The notes under the pieces: model-generated
Database searches by the model: none
Seen by the model: only the letters and a program-made list of their open reading frames with translations
What the model was told of the DNA's origin: nothing
Source: Bryobacterales bacterium
GTDB taxonomy: Bacteria > Acidobacteriota > Terriglobia > Bryobacterales > Bryobacteraceae
Reading direction: 5' to 3'
DNA: 49,264 nt
NCBI GenBank assembly: GCA_019261985.1
Contig: JAFAQY010000062.1
Location: 1 to 49,264 of the forward strand
Position numbers and translations under genes: made by a program
Part shown: piece after piece, positions 25,502 through 35,245 of the stretch
Layout: the number at the start of each line of letters is the position of its first letter
How positions within the stretch are numbered: the stretch's first letter is position 1

Positions 25502-28099
25502 CTACTCCTGCCGCAGCGCCTCCAAAGGATCCACTCGCGACGCGCGTTTTGCCGGCACGTAGCTCGCCAGCAGCGCCACGACACAAAGCAGAGCGGCTAC
25601 CAGGAAATACACGGACGGATCGTTCGGCTTTACCTGGAACAGCATCGCTCTCACCAGACGAGTTCCTGAAAACGCTGCCGCGAGACCAAGCGCGAGGCCG
25701 ATACTCGCCAGCACGAGTCCTTGCCTTAGGACGAGCCTGACGACGGACCCGGCACTCGCGCCCAAAGCCATGCGGATGCCGATCTCGCCTGACCTCTGGC
25801 CGACAGCGTATGCCATCACGCCGTACACGCCTGCCATCGCAAGGCACACGGCAAGTCCCGCGAATAGCGTGAAGAGAACCGTACGGAATCGAGGCGCGGC
25901 GAAACTCTGGTACACATCGCTTTCAAGCGTGGTGAAAGTGACCGGAACGTCGGAGGACCTGTCATGAGCGAGTCGGCGGACGGTTGCCTCCAGTGCTTTC
26001 GGATCGCCCGCGGTGCGCACGACAACGCTCAAGCTGGTGTTGTTGTAGAAGTGCTGCCGGTTGGGCATGTAGCATTCCGGAGCCGGGTCGCGGGCCGGAC
26101 CGTTTTCCCGAACATCGCCCACGATTCCCACGATGGTCATGGGAGCCTCCGAATCGAACCCGCAGAAGATTGTCCGGCCAATCACATCCGCGCCCGAACC
26201 TGACTTTCGAACCAGAGCCTCATTCACGATCGCAACACGCGGGTTACCCACGGTGTCGCCGTCATTGAAATCGCGGCCGGCTTTTAGCGGAATTCCCAGC
26301 GCGGCGAAGGTGCCCGGAGTCACGACCGCATTCGCCGCGTCCGGCGCCAAATTATCGTGGTGTGCGGGCAAGTGATCCAGGAAATAGTAGCCGGACGAGC
26401 CGATGTGGCCGGGCAACGTCATGGTGGCGCCCGCCGCTAATACGCCGGGTACGGCCCGGATCTGCGCGACCACATCTTTGAAAAAGATATTCGTGTCGCG
26501 AATCGAGCCCGGACCCGTGGCCCTCATGACCAGCACATGCTCCGGCCGAAAGCCCATAGCGACACTGTTCAACGCGATAAAGCTCTTGATCAGCAAGCCT
26601 GAAACGGAAAGCAGGGCCACCGCGAGAGCGATCTCGCCCACCACCAGAGCGCCGCGGATGCGAACCATTCCGCCAATCACGGATCTCGTTTGTTTCAACG
26701 CGTCGTTCAACTCAACCTGCGATGCACACACCGCCGGTGCTATTCCGAACAGAACACTGGTGAGAATGGAAAGGCCGAGCGTAAAAGCCAGAACTCGTCC
26801 ATCGATACCGATTTCAGCCAGCCGCGGAAGATCGGCTGGAGCCAGCGCAATCAGCGCCCTGGATCCTCCGTATGCGAGAAGCAAGCCGGCTGCGCCTCCG
26901 AGCAATGCCAGCAGCGCGCTCTCGGTCAGCAACTGGCGCATGATCCGCCGCGGTCCCGCGCCGAGCGCCGCGCGAATCACGATTTCGCGAGCCCTGACGG
27001 TCGCGCGCCCGAGCAACAACGTCGCGGTGTTGGCACAGGAGATTAAGAGCACGACACCCACCGCGGCTAGCAGCAGATAAAGAGTGGAACGAACGTCACC
27101 CACCATCTGGTCTTGTATCCGCGTCACCGCGACAGTCCTGTTCTTATTGGTTAGCGGATACTGCCGCTGCAGCCGCTGAGCTATCGCCGTCATCTCAGTT
27201 CGTGCCCGTTCGATGGAAGCGCCCGGCTTCAGCCGGCCCACGACCAAATGATTTTGAGCATCCCGATTGTGAAACGATGGGCTGTCGTCATTGTCGGGGA
27301 ACCACAGGTCTGTCTCGTCCGGGAAACCAAAACCCGGCGGCAGCACGCCTACGATCTTTTGCGCGGCACTGTATCTGCGAATCGTTTTTCCAAGCACGCC
27401 TGGATCGCCGCCGAAATGGTTTTGCCAATAGGAGTAGCCGATCATCAAAGCTCCATTGCTATTGGGTTTCATTTCTTCGGTGGAGAAAAATCGCCCGATC
27501 GCTGGCGCCACTGCGAAAACGCGAAAGAATTCGGGGCTTACCTTGGCCACGCGCGCATATTCAGCCGTGGCGCCGGTTGAAACCGGGTTTTCCCATGAGT
27601 AGTAAAAAGCCATCGCTTCGAACGAGGAGCTTTGATCGTGCCAATCCTGGAAGTTCGGGACGGAAACAAATTTCACGTCCAACGGACTGGAGTCCTCGCC
27701 GCTTGTGTGAGGATTCGTAAGGCTCACGATCCGGCCGGGGTCGTTGTAGGAAAGCGGCCTTATCAGCACGGCGTTAACGACACTGAACACAGCGGTATTC
27801 GCGCCTATGCCGAGGGCCAAGATCGACACGGCAAGCGCGTTGAATCCGGGATTTGTTCGCAATGTGCGAAGGCCGTAGCGCAAATCGAAGACAAGATTGT
27901 CAATCCAGGGCAGTCCTCTTTGGTCCCGTATCGACTCCATTGCCTGGGTGACGCCGCCATATGCGACTCGCGCGGCGCGCTCAGATCCTTCATGCTCGGC
28001 GGCGAATTCGAGATGCCTTCGAAGCTCTTCTTCCATGTCGCGCTCCCGCGCGTTCCGGCGGAGAGATCCCCACAGACGATGCAACCATTCGCGCAACAT
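25502..28099 (-). CDS. ADOP-type ABC permease, copy 2
   Basis: About 865 residues. The same architecture as copy 1: soluble N-terminal segment (MLREWLHRLWGSLRRNARER), two MacB-PCD modules and two FtsX blocks (for example VVLLISCANTATLLLGRATV and GQRSGEIGIRMALGASAGSV). The ATG at 28099 has AGGAG at the ideal distance; an upstream frame start at 28144 lies inside the neighbouring permease gene. The first 250 or so bases are almost identical to copy 3, the rest is divergent. It is cotranscribed with PadR and copy 3. Confidence 0.92.
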   Translation of the reverse strand: MLREWLHRLWGSLRRNARERDMEEELRRHLEFAAEHEGSERAARVAYGGVTQAMESIRDQRGLPWIDNLVFDLRYGLRTLRTNPGFNALAVSILALGIGANTAVFSVVNAVLIRPLSYNDPGRIVSLTNPHTSGEDSSPLDVKFVSVPNFQDWHDQSSSFEAMAFYYSWENPVSTGATAEYARVAKVSPEFFRVFAVAPAIGRFFSTEEMKPNSNGALMIGYSYWQNHFGGDPGVLGKTIRRYSAAQKIVGVLPPGFGFPDETDLWFPDNDDSPSFHNRDAQNHLVVGRLKPGASIERARTEMTAIAQRLQRQYPLTNKNRTVAVTRIQDQMVGDVRSTLYLLLAAVGVVLLISCANTATLLLGRATVRAREIVIRAALGAGPRRIMRQLLTESALLALLGGAAGLLLAYGGSRALIALAPADLPRLAEIGIDGRVLAFTLGLSILTSVLFGIAPAVCASQVELNDALKQTRSVIGGMVRIRGALVVGEIALAVALLSVSGLLIKSFIALNSVAMGFRPEHVLVMRATGPGSIRDTNIFFKDVVAQIRAVPGVLAAGATMTLPGHIGSSGYYFLDHLPAHHDNLAPDAANAVVTPGTFAALGIPLKAGRDFNDGDTVGNPRVAIVNEALVRKSGSGADVIGRTIFCGFDSEAPMTIVGIVGDVRENGPARDPAPECYMPNRQHFYNNTSLSVVVRTAGDPKALEATVRRLAHDRSSDVPVTFTTLESDVYQSFAAPRFRTVLFTLFAGLAVCLAMAGVYGVMAYAVGQRSGEIGIRMALGASAGSVVRLVLRQGLVLASIGLALGLAAAFSGTRLVRAMLFQVKPNDPSVYFLVAALLCVVALLASYVPAKRASRVDPLEALRQE

Positions 28100-28136
28100 A
28101 GAATCACTCCTGTGTTTGAAGCAGTGCGGCTCGTGC

Positions 28137-30740
28137 TTATTCATTCCGGAGGGCCGCCATGGGATCCAGGCGCGCGCCGCGGCGGGCGGGGATGTAACTG
28201 GCCGCCAGCGTGATCATCGCCATAAGCGCGACGACGGCTGCATAGGTTAGAGGATCGGTCGGCTTCACGCCGAAAAGCATCGTGCTAAGAAGGTGCGAAG
28301 CTGCAAATGCTGCCGCCATGCCGGCAGCAAGGCCGATAATCGCGAGCCGCAAACCTTGCAAAAGCATCATTTTCAGCACGTCCTGCGAAGTGGCGCCGAG
28401 TGCCATGCGTAGCCCGATCTCAGGGGTTCGGTGGTTCACGATGAAAGAGACAACGCCGTATACACCAGCCATCGCCAGTGCTACGGCCAGCGCGGCGAAG
28501 ACCGCGAGCAGCAACGTGCGGAATCGCGGCGCGGCGACGTTTTGCGACAGGCGGTCCTCGAATCCCGTGATTTTTACGGGTACATCCGGAGCGATCTCGC
28601 GAGCCTTCCGGCGCAGCGCGCCAGTCATCTGCCCCGGGTCGGCCGTGGTTCGCGCAACGATCGTGAGAAATGTGGAAAGCGTGGGGTGCTGTTCGTAAGG
28701 CATGTAGACCTCGGGCACGGGTTCGCTTGCGGGACCGAGCTGCCGCACATCCCCGATTACACCCACGATAGTCATAGGCTTGAGACTATCCGTAGCCACG
28801 GCGATGGTATGGCCGATCGGATCTTGTCCGGGGAATGCGCGGTTCGCTAGAGCCTGATTCACGATCGCGCGAGGTGGCGCGTCGAAGGTATCTGTTGCCC
28901 GGAATTCGCGGCCGCTGTGCACGGGCACGCCCAGAGCAGCGAAGATTCCAGGGCCGGCATACGAAAAGATAGCCAGGGGACGGCTGACGCTAATTTGCTG
29001 CGGCGTCGGAGCTTCATCCACCCAGTACGGGCCGTTCGAACGCACTGTACCCGGCGGAGTGCGCGTCGCTCCGGCTGCGATTACTCCGGGAATGGATGAG
29101 ATTTCTTCAATCAGGCGTTTGTAAACCGGCATCGCTTGCTGCGCCGTCATGCGCGCCGTGACGCTGGTTTCCATAAGGAGGACGTGCTCGGGCTTGAATC
29201 CCAGCGCCACGTCGTGCAGAGCTGCGAAGCTGCGAATGAATAAGCCGGCGCCCACAAGCAGCACTGCCGATAACGCGATTTCAATTGCCACCAGCGCTTG
29301 CCGGAAACGCGACTTGCTTGCGCCGGCGTTCTGCGCCGCGATTTGCTTCATGGTGGTATTCAGGTCGACTCGCGTGGTGCGAATGGCCGGAACAAGACCG
29401 AAAATCAAGCACGCCAGAACTGACGCTGCGAAGGCGAAGCCTAGCACCCGGCCGTCTACGCCCGTGTTTTCGAGCCGCGGCACATTGGCTGGAGCGAGCA
29501 AAACAAGCGCGCGCGAACTGGCAACCGCGAACACAAGGCCTGTGGCGCCCGCCATTAGCGCGAGTAGCATACTTTCGGCGAACAGTTGCCGAACGATTCG
29601 GGCTCGCCCGGCGCCCAACGCGGCTCGAAGCGCGATCTCGCGCCCGCGTGTAGTTGATTTGGCGAGAAGGAGATTCGCCACGTTGCCGCAAGCGACCAGC
29701 AATACCAATCCCACGGCTCCTAGAAGCAAATAGAGCATCAGCCGCGCGTCCTTCACCATGTCGTCGCGGAGCTTTCGCAACTTGATGTTCTTGGATGCAT
29801 TGCTTTGTGGGAATTGTTGCTCTAAGCGGCCGCCGATGGCCGTCATCTCCGACTGCGCGCGCTCCAGCGCTACACCGGGCTTTAGCTTGCCAACCACTTG
29901 CACATTATGCGCGGCGCGAATTGTGGATTCGCGGAACATTGTGTTCGCTGGAAACCAGATGTCTGTTTTCTCGGGAAAGCGAAATCCCGGTGGAAGCACA
30001 CCGGCAATTCTGAGCGCATGGCCGCCCAATTGGAGCGGTTTGCCGAGCGCGCTCCACTCTCCTCCGTAGTGGCTTTGCCAAAAGGAGTAACTGATCATTG
30101 CGGCCGCGCCGCTTCCGGATTTCGATTCTTCCTCACTGAAAGGGCGCCCGGCCACGGGGTGCACGTCGAACACTTCGAAGAATTCGTTCGTAACGGCGGC
30201 ATCGGCCGCGAACTCGGCAGCGGGGCCCGCGATTACGGCCGTATCTCCAGCCTGGAAATATGCCATCGCTTCAAAGCTCGTGTTCTGATCGTGCCAGTCG
30301 TGGTAGTCCGGCACCGAAACGCTAGGTTGGTCGGCCCCGGTCTTTTTCCACAGAGTGGAAAGGGTCACGATTCGGTCCGCGTCGCGGTAAGCCAGCGGCT
30401 TTAGCATCACTGCGTTGACCATGCTGAACACCGCTGTATTCGCGCCAATGCCGAGGGCCAGGATCAAAACCGTGAGCGAGGTGAATCCTGGGCTCTTTCG
30501 TAATGTGCGAAGGCCGTAGCGCAAATCGAAGACGAGATTATCGATCCACGGCAGTCCTCTTTGGTCCCGCATCGACTCCATTGCCTGAGTAACGCCGCCA
30601 TACGCGACTCGCGCCGCGCGCTCAGATCCTTCCTGCTCGGCGGCGAATTCGAGATGCCGCCGAAGCTCTTCTTCTATCTCACGCTCTCTCGCGTTCCGGC
30701 GGAGAGAGCCCCACAGACGATTTAGCCATTCGCGCAACAT
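28137..30740 (-). CDS. ADOP-type ABC permease, copy 3
   Basis: 867 residues with the same two-module layout (LRYGLRTLRKSPGFTSLTVL, GIGANTAVFSMVNAVMLK, VLLVACGNVANLLLAKSTTR, IVNHRTPEIGLRMALGATSQ). The ATG at 30740 follows AGGAG, which overlaps the PadR stop codon, so translation is coupled. It is the first permease after PadR and probably the ancestor of copy 2 by tandem duplication with later divergence. Confidence 0.93.
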   Translation of the reverse strand: MLREWLNRLWGSLRRNAREREIEEELRRHLEFAAEQEGSERAARVAYGGVTQAMESMRDQRGLPWIDNLVFDLRYGLRTLRKSPGFTSLTVLILALGIGANTAVFSMVNAVMLKPLAYRDADRIVTLSTLWKKTGADQPSVSVPDYHDWHDQNTSFEAMAYFQAGDTAVIAGPAAEFAADAAVTNEFFEVFDVHPVAGRPFSEEESKSGSGAAAMISYSFWQSHYGGEWSALGKPLQLGGHALRIAGVLPPGFRFPEKTDIWFPANTMFRESTIRAAHNVQVVGKLKPGVALERAQSEMTAIGGRLEQQFPQSNASKNIKLRKLRDDMVKDARLMLYLLLGAVGLVLLVACGNVANLLLAKSTTRGREIALRAALGAGRARIVRQLFAESMLLALMAGATGLVFAVASSRALVLLAPANVPRLENTGVDGRVLGFAFAASVLACLIFGLVPAIRTTRVDLNTTMKQIAAQNAGASKSRFRQALVAIEIALSAVLLVGAGLFIRSFAALHDVALGFKPEHVLLMETSVTARMTAQQAMPVYKRLIEEISSIPGVIAAGATRTPPGTVRSNGPYWVDEAPTPQQISVSRPLAIFSYAGPGIFAALGVPVHSGREFRATDTFDAPPRAIVNQALANRAFPGQDPIGHTIAVATDSLKPMTIVGVIGDVRQLGPASEPVPEVYMPYEQHPTLSTFLTIVARTTADPGQMTGALRRKAREIAPDVPVKITGFEDRLSQNVAAPRFRTLLLAVFAALAVALAMAGVYGVVSFIVNHRTPEIGLRMALGATSQDVLKMMLLQGLRLAIIGLAAGMAAAFAASHLLSTMLFGVKPTDPLTYAAVVALMAMITLAASYIPARRGARLDPMAALRNE

Positions 30741-30744
30741 AGAA

Positions 30745-31110
30745 TCACTCCTGCGGTTGAAACAGCGCGTGCATGATCGACACCATGCGTTCCCAATCGG
30801 CCTTTTCGGTCTCCAGGCGGCGTCGGCCGGACGCGGTAATGCTGTAGAATCGCGCCCTGCGGCTGGTATCGGTTACGCGCCACTCCGCGCGCACCAGGCC
30901 CCGCTGTTCCAACCGCATCAGCCCCGGATAGAGCGTGCCCATGTTGAGCCTGATTGCTCCGCCTGAGACCTGCTCCAGCCGGGCGGCGATCGCGTAACCG
31001 TGCTGCGGTCCCATGGCCGTGAGCGTTTGCAGGACCATCAGGTCTAGCGTTCCTTGCAGGATCTCGGTCTTACTGGGTTGGTTCCGTTGTTGACTTTTCG
31101 TATTAGACAT
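30745..31110 (-). CDS. PadR-family regulator of ADOP copies 2 and 3
   Basis: 121 residues: SKTEILQGTLDLMVLQTL, GPQHGYAIAARLEQ, GTLYPGLMRLEQRGLVRAEW, then RARFYSITASGRRRLE. This is the winged helix plus C-terminal helix of the PadR-s1 group. ATG 31110 lies just downstream of a consensus promoter. The stop overlaps the ribosome-binding site of ADOP copy 3, so the regulator and permeases form one operon. Confidence 0.92.
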   Translation of the reverse strand: MSNTKSQQRNQPSKTEILQGTLDLMVLQTLTAMGPQHGYAIAARLEQVSGGAIRLNMGTLYPGLMRLEQRGLVRAEWRVTDTSRRARFYSITASGRRRLETEKADWERMVSIMHALFQPQE

Positions 31111-31118
31111 CCAAATAG

Positions 31119-31147
31119 ACAATAGGCGATTTCCATTAGGATGTCAA
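31119..31147 (-). promoter_or_regulatory. Consensus sigma-70 promoter of the PadR/ADOP operon with inverted repeat
   Basis: On the minus strand: TTGACA (31142-31147), a 17-base spacer, TATTGT (31119-31124). The expected start of transcription is within a few bases of the ATG at 31110, so the message may be leaderless. The arms GACATCC (31106-31112) and GGATGTC (31139-31145) flank the promoter and could be the PadR operator. Confidence 0.6.
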
Positions 31148-31171
31148 ATGTTTTGTTGCTTCAGGTTTTTA

Positions 31172-31257
31172 CCGCGGCTTCAGCTTCGGCGGGCCTTCTA
31201 GACTCGGGGACTGAAGTCCCCGTTGCAGGCTAAAGCCCGGCTAAAGCCTGCTCCACC
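31172..31257. repeat. REP-like palindrome cluster
   Basis: CGGGGACTGAAGTCCCCG, GCAGGCTAAAGCC, CGGCTAAAGCCTGC and the tail CTCCACC. Divergent intergenic position between PadR and the secreted protein gene. Confidence 0.8.
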
Positions 31258-31334
31258 TGCCGGAAACGATTCTATTGCGTGGGGCGTCTCCCAAACGTCA
31301 CGCCGATTTCCCCATAAAGGGGCATAATGTAACC

Positions 31335-32960
31335 ATGAAAGCCGTTCGATACGTGCTCGTTTTTTGTGCCGCGGCGGCCCTTGCGCAGTACCCCGGAGGC
31401 CCATTTCCCGGGGGCGGTCCATTCCCGGGCGGCGGCCCAATCCCTGGCGGCGGCCCAATCCCACGAACCGGGCCATATCCAGGAGGCCGGCAGCAGCCGC
31501 AACAGCAACCCCAGGATTCCGGCCGCCGCTCGAGTTCCAAGAATGCGCCGGTCAGCACAACCACGACCGAAGGCATCCTACGCCGGACGACACCCGGCCA
31601 ACTGGTGATTCAAGGCGACGACCACCGCGTCATCTGGTATCGCCTGACCACGCGCACTACCACGCAAAAGAACGGTGAAGATGCCGACCTTAAATCATTC
31701 GGGTTGGGCGACCGGCTCACCGTGGATTCTACGGAAGACGATGCCGGCAATTTCACCGCCGTGGCCATTCAATGGTTGAAAGCCGCAACACCCGAAGATC
31801 GGGCGAACGCTTCTCAAATTTGGGATCTTCCGGGTACCGCCCCTGCCGCCGCCCCTGCTCCGGCAAGCGGGCCCGCTTCGCGCGGCGCGGGTCGCGACGA
31901 TGACGACCGGCCGGTTCTGCGCCGCAAGAACGATGATGCCGCGCAGGCGCCGAGCCAGACGGCATCCGCCCAACCACCTGCTGCGACTGCGCCGCCCGCG
32001 GCGCAAGGAAAGATCGAAGAAGAGCCGGTCGACAACCGTCCGGCGACCACGGTTCGTCCCCCCGATGCGACCCGCGATTCCGACGATCCGGGTCCGCCGC
32101 AATTGCGCCGCGCTACGGGCCGCCGTACGTCCACGCCCGTTCCGCAAAATGCGCCGCCACCGGAACCTGTCCAGACGGCCGCGAATACGCCTCAGCTCGT
32201 AACCCGCCCGCCGGCTCAACGCACGCAGGAAGCGTCCGCGCCGGTTTTGCCTCAAGAAGATCCCATCATTCTAAAGGCGCGCGAAGTTGCGGCATCGTTC
32301 GTCGGCTCTCTGCCCAATTTCTTTTGCCAGCAAATGACCACGCGCTACCAGAGCGATAATCCCAAAGCCGGCTGGCACGCGATCGATATCGTCACCGCCG
32401 ACGTAGCCTATGAGGATGGCCGCGAGAGCTATAAAAACATCAAGGTCGGCGGAAAAGCGGTCAACAAGCCGATGGAGGAAATCGAAGGCACGCGTTCGAC
32501 GGGCGAATTTGCGACCGAGTTGGTGGATCTGATGAGCTTGCAAACCGGCGCCTCATTCCGGCGGAACGGCCAGGACACCATTCGTGGCCATTCCTCTTAT
32601 GTCTTCAAATTCGAGGTGCCGCGCGAGCGCTCGGTCTGGCGCATCGAAGGTCCTTCGCAGCTTTATTACCCCGCCTATAGCGGTAGCGTGTGGATCGATA
32701 AGGACACGTCGCGTGTTCTGCGGATCGAGCAGGAAGCCCGCAACATGCCGGCGCTCTTCCCGTTCGATACTGTAGAAACCGCGACCGATTACGATTTAGT
32801 CCGCCTCGCGGCAAACGAACAGTATCTGCTCCCGGTGGAATCGGAGACGCTGAATTGCCAGCGTGGCTCGAGCTTGTGCGCTCGCAACAAAATCGAATTT
32901 CGCAATTATAGGAAGTTCGGGGCGCAGTCCAACATCACCTTCGGCGACGTTCAGAATTAG
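31335..32960 (+). CDS. Exported protein, Gly/Pro-rich N-terminus and LolA-like C-terminal domain
   Basis: 541 residues. A signal peptide (MKAVRYVLVFCAAAALAQ) is followed by repeats of FPGGGP type, an RNA-binding-like beta segment (PGQLVIQGDDHRVIWYRLTT), a long Ala/Pro/Thr-rich linker (about 165-315) and a conserved C-terminal domain (about 320-541: VAASFVGSLPNFFCQQMTT, HSSYVFKFEVPRERSVWRIE, YSGSVWIDKDTSRVLRIEQE). The last domain resembles the curved beta-sheet of outer-membrane lipoprotein carriers and is frequent in Acidobacteriota. Function unknown, probably periplasmic or surface-linked. Confidence 0.7.
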   Translation: MKAVRYVLVFCAAAALAQYPGGPFPGGGPFPGGGPIPGGGPIPRTGPYPGGRQQPQQQPQDSGRRSSSKNAPVSTTTTEGILRRTTPGQLVIQGDDHRVIWYRLTTRTTTQKNGEDADLKSFGLGDRLTVDSTEDDAGNFTAVAIQWLKAATPEDRANASQIWDLPGTAPAAAPAPASGPASRGAGRDDDDRPVLRRKNDDAAQAPSQTASAQPPAATAPPAAQGKIEEEPVDNRPATTVRPPDATRDSDDPGPPQLRRATGRRTSTPVPQNAPPPEPVQTAANTPQLVTRPPAQRTQEASAPVLPQEDPIILKAREVAASFVGSLPNFFCQQMTTRYQSDNPKAGWHAIDIVTADVAYEDGRESYKNIKVGGKAVNKPMEEIEGTRSTGEFATELVDLMSLQTGASFRRNGQDTIRGHSSYVFKFEVPRERSVWRIEGPSQLYYPAYSGSVWIDKDTSRVLRIEQEARNMPALFPFDTVETATDYDLVRLAANEQYLLPVESETLNCQRGSSLCARNKIEFRNYRKFGAQSNITFGDVQN

Positions 32961-32983
32961 CTCCTGCCCGCGGCCAAGCTCGT

Positions 32984-33379
32984 TTATGCCGCGCTACGCG
33001 GCTTGTATGCGACGCAATCGATCTCCACGCGCATCTCCGCGGAGTGGAACTTCGCCTCTATCGTGGTCCGCGCGGGGCGGTGCTCACCGAAGAACTGTGC
33101 GTAGACTTCGTTCATTTGATGAAATTCGCTCGCGTCCCTCAGGAAAACCGAGCACTTCACCACATCCGTGAGCGTGGCGCCGCAACTTTCCAGAATGTTG
33201 CGGACGTTTCCGAGCGTCAGCGCTGTCTGATACTTGATGTCGCCCGGCGATAGCTCATCCGTGGCAGGGTCGATGGGACCCTGCCCGCTCACATAAATGA
33301 AATCGCCCGCGCGGATGGCCGGCGAATAGTGGCCGCGCGGAGATGCGCCCTGCTTGGGAACGATGCGCTCGATGCTCAT
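32984..33379 (-). CDS. ridA: RidA-family enamine/imine deaminase
   Basis: 131 residues. YSPAIRAGDFIYVSGQGPID, GNVRNILESCGATLTDVVK and the PARTTIEA segment (with the active-site Arg) are the Rid family signature. RidA hydrolyses reactive enamine intermediates from threonine/serine dehydratases. It is convergent with the exported protein and 9 bases downstream of the NYN gene stop. Confidence 0.9.
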   Translation of the reverse strand: MSIERIVPKQGASPRGHYSPAIRAGDFIYVSGQGPIDPATDELSPGDIKYQTALTLGNVRNILESCGATLTDVVKCSVFLRDASEFHQMNEVYAQFFGEHRPARTTIEAKFHSAEMRVEIDCVAYKPRSAA

Positions 33380-33388
33380 GCGCGCGGT

Positions 33389-34687
33389 CTAGTGCGCCTC
33401 GGGTTTTTTGCGCCGTGGCCTTCGCGCGCCGCCCGCCGCGCCGGCGGCTTTCACGGCTCGTTTCCGGGGCGGGGCTTTCTTCGGTTTCGGCGGAGGCGGA
33501 TTCGGCTCGAAGATAGTCGGCTGACCTTCTACATACGGCTGCGGCTCGTACTCCTCTTCCTCTTCCACAGCGGCGGGTGCTTCCGGGATGGGAGCCGGGG
33601 ACTCGGCCGGCGGATAAAACTCCGCACCCAGAGACACCAGCATCAAACCTTGCTCCTCTTGCGGCTCCAGGCGAACCACCAGCTTGTCCTGCGCGTAATT
33701 TAGGAACTCGCTGAACTCCTGGAAGCCATACGCGCTGATGTCGATCCTGGGCTGCTCGGCTTTGAACCACCCGCCCAGATCTTCAAGCGGGCAGCCGTTT
33801 TCGATCTCCAGGCGATGATTTTCGAGCACATCGCGCAGGGGCGGCAGAAGGTCCTCGGGCTTTAACGCCGGATGCTCCGGCTTTGCCGTGCCCTTGCGCT
33901 CGATGATGTAGCGGCCGCCGGTGCCGCTGACTTCTACCAGATCCGCGCGCTTCAGCCTCTCCACAAAATCCGAGAAGCTGGAAGCGCCGTAGGCGCGCTC
34001 GTTGAAGGCGGGGTCGAGTTGCAGCATCGTCGACTTCAACAGCCCCAGCTGAGGTTGCACCGCGCGCCGCTCCAGCACTTGCAAAGCGCGTTCGACCAGC
34101 GGCATCGCGAGCGCGAGCTCCAGCGGCGCGGGCCGTGGGCGGCGCTCGCCGCGATCTCCGCGCTGGCGCTGCGGGCGAGGCTCGCCGTTAACGGGCGCCG
34201 GGGCGGGCGCGCTTCCCGAATCCGAAAGCAGCGATTCGAAGCTGATGAACTCGTGACAGTTCTGCTGAAGAATGGTCGACGTGAACGCTTTCCCTCCAAC
34301 AACGAAAACCGTCTTACCGTATTCCTTCAGCTTGTTTACCAGGGGAATAAAATCGCTGTCACCGCTGACGATTGCGAACGCATTCACGTGAGTGTGGGTG
34401 AACGCCATTTCCAGGGCATCGAGCGCGAGGTTAATATCGGCGCCGTTCTTGTCTCCACGCGGCGATGGAATGCGCTGCACCATCTGCACCGCATTCTCGG
34501 CCATTTGCCGCGTCGCGCCGTCCTGCCGCCCCCAGTTCGCATACGCGAACTTCGCGACGATATCGCCCCGCTCCTTCAAGGCGTCGAGTGCCAAAGACAC
34601 GTCAAATTCGCGCCGCAGCGTCGATTTCAGACCGATCTCAATATTGTCATAATCGACAAACACGGCGATATTCAATTTTTCTTGCAT
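33389..34687 (-). CDS. NYN-domain putative RNase with LOTUS/OST-HTH domains
   Basis: 432 residues. The NYN (LabA/DUF88) domain covers about 1-155 with acidic active-site residues in IAVFVDYDNIEIG, NGADINLALDALEMAF and IVSGDSDFIPLVNKLKEYG. A basic linker and two winged-helix-like OST-HTH/LOTUS units follow (about 190-265 and 275-350, the second marked by YGFQEFSEFLNYAQDKL). The C-terminal tail is Pro/Lys/Arg-rich and likely disordered. LOTUS modules bind RNA, so it is probably an RNA-cleaving or RNA-surveillance protein. Confidence 0.88.
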   Translation of the reverse strand: MQEKLNIAVFVDYDNIEIGLKSTLRREFDVSLALDALKERGDIVAKFAYANWGRQDGATRQMAENAVQMVQRIPSPRGDKNGADINLALDALEMAFTHTHVNAFAIVSGDSDFIPLVNKLKEYGKTVFVVGGKAFTSTILQQNCHEFISFESLLSDSGSAPAPAPVNGEPRPQRQRGDRGERRPRPAPLELALAMPLVERALQVLERRAVQPQLGLLKSTMLQLDPAFNERAYGASSFSDFVERLKRADLVEVSGTGGRYIIERKGTAKPEHPALKPEDLLPPLRDVLENHRLEIENGCPLEDLGGWFKAEQPRIDISAYGFQEFSEFLNYAQDKLVVRLEPQEEQGLMLVSLGAEFYPPAESPAPIPEAPAAVEEEEEYEPQPYVEGQPTIFEPNPPPPKPKKAPPRKRAVKAAGAAGGARRPRRKKPEAH

Positions 34688-34741
34688 CCAAATTTTCTCC
34701 TGGCGCGGCTTGATAAATTGAGCCTGCGCCTATGTGCCCGG

Positions 34742-35143
34742 TTAAGCCGCCTGCGGCGCCGAGCGGCGGATGAAATCCACAATTCCTTCGAGCGAAGCGC
34801 CGGGCTGAAATACTGCCGCCACTCCCAGCCGCTTCAATTGTTCGGCATCCTCATCCGGAACGATGCCGCCAACCAGGACGAGGACATCGTCCATGTGTTT
34901 TTGCTTGAGTAATTCCATCACGCGAGGCACGATGGCGTTGTGTGCGCCTGACAGGATCGAAAGTCCGATAACCTGGACATCTTCCTGGAGCGCGGCATTG
35001 ACGATCATTTCCGGAGTCTGCCGCAAGCCCGTGTATATGACCTCCATGCCGGCATCTCGCAGCGCCCGCGCAATTACCTTGGCGCCGCGATCATGTCCGT
35101 CGAGGCCGGGCTTCGCAACCAGCACCCGGATTCTACGATCCAT
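34742..35143 (-). CDS. Cobalamin-binding protein, methylmalonyl-CoA mutase C-terminal type
   Basis: 133 residues. The B12 signature DGHDRGAKV (with the lower-axial His), the following [11 protein letters not shown] and [14 protein letters not shown] are all present; this is the small subunit-like cobalamin domain of methylmalonyl-CoA or related mutases. ATG 35143 ([18 protein letters not shown]) gives the family's usual start; the frame extends to 35203. The catalytic large subunit is not in the window. Isobutyryl- or ethylmalonyl-CoA mutase is also possible. Confidence 0.9.
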   Translation of the reverse strand: MDRRIRVLVAKPGLDGHDRGAKVIARALRDAGMEVIYTGLRQTPEMIVNAALQEDVQVIGLSILSGAHNAIVPRVMELLKQKHMDDVLVLVGGIVPDEDAEQLKRLGVAAVFQPGASLEGIVDFIRRSAPQAA

Positions 35144-35245
35144 ATTCAAGTTAAGTTGGAACTTCCGGTTCCAAGTCAGGTCATTCCAAATCAGACAGAT
35201 CATGGATACGCCGCAAACTGCTCCCTCTCGGCAGCGCGGTGCATC

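Noticed and set aside
21783-31110. ADOP cluster as a new transport system
   Set aside because: PadR-linked orphan permeases of this layout are an established acidobacterial family.
31400-31470. Tandem repeat GGCGGCCCAATCC-type as a mobile element
   Set aside because: It encodes the Gly/Pro-rich repeats of the exported protein and is in frame.
33872-34912. 346-codon plus-strand open frame
   Set aside because: Antisense shadow of the NYN and B12-binding genes.
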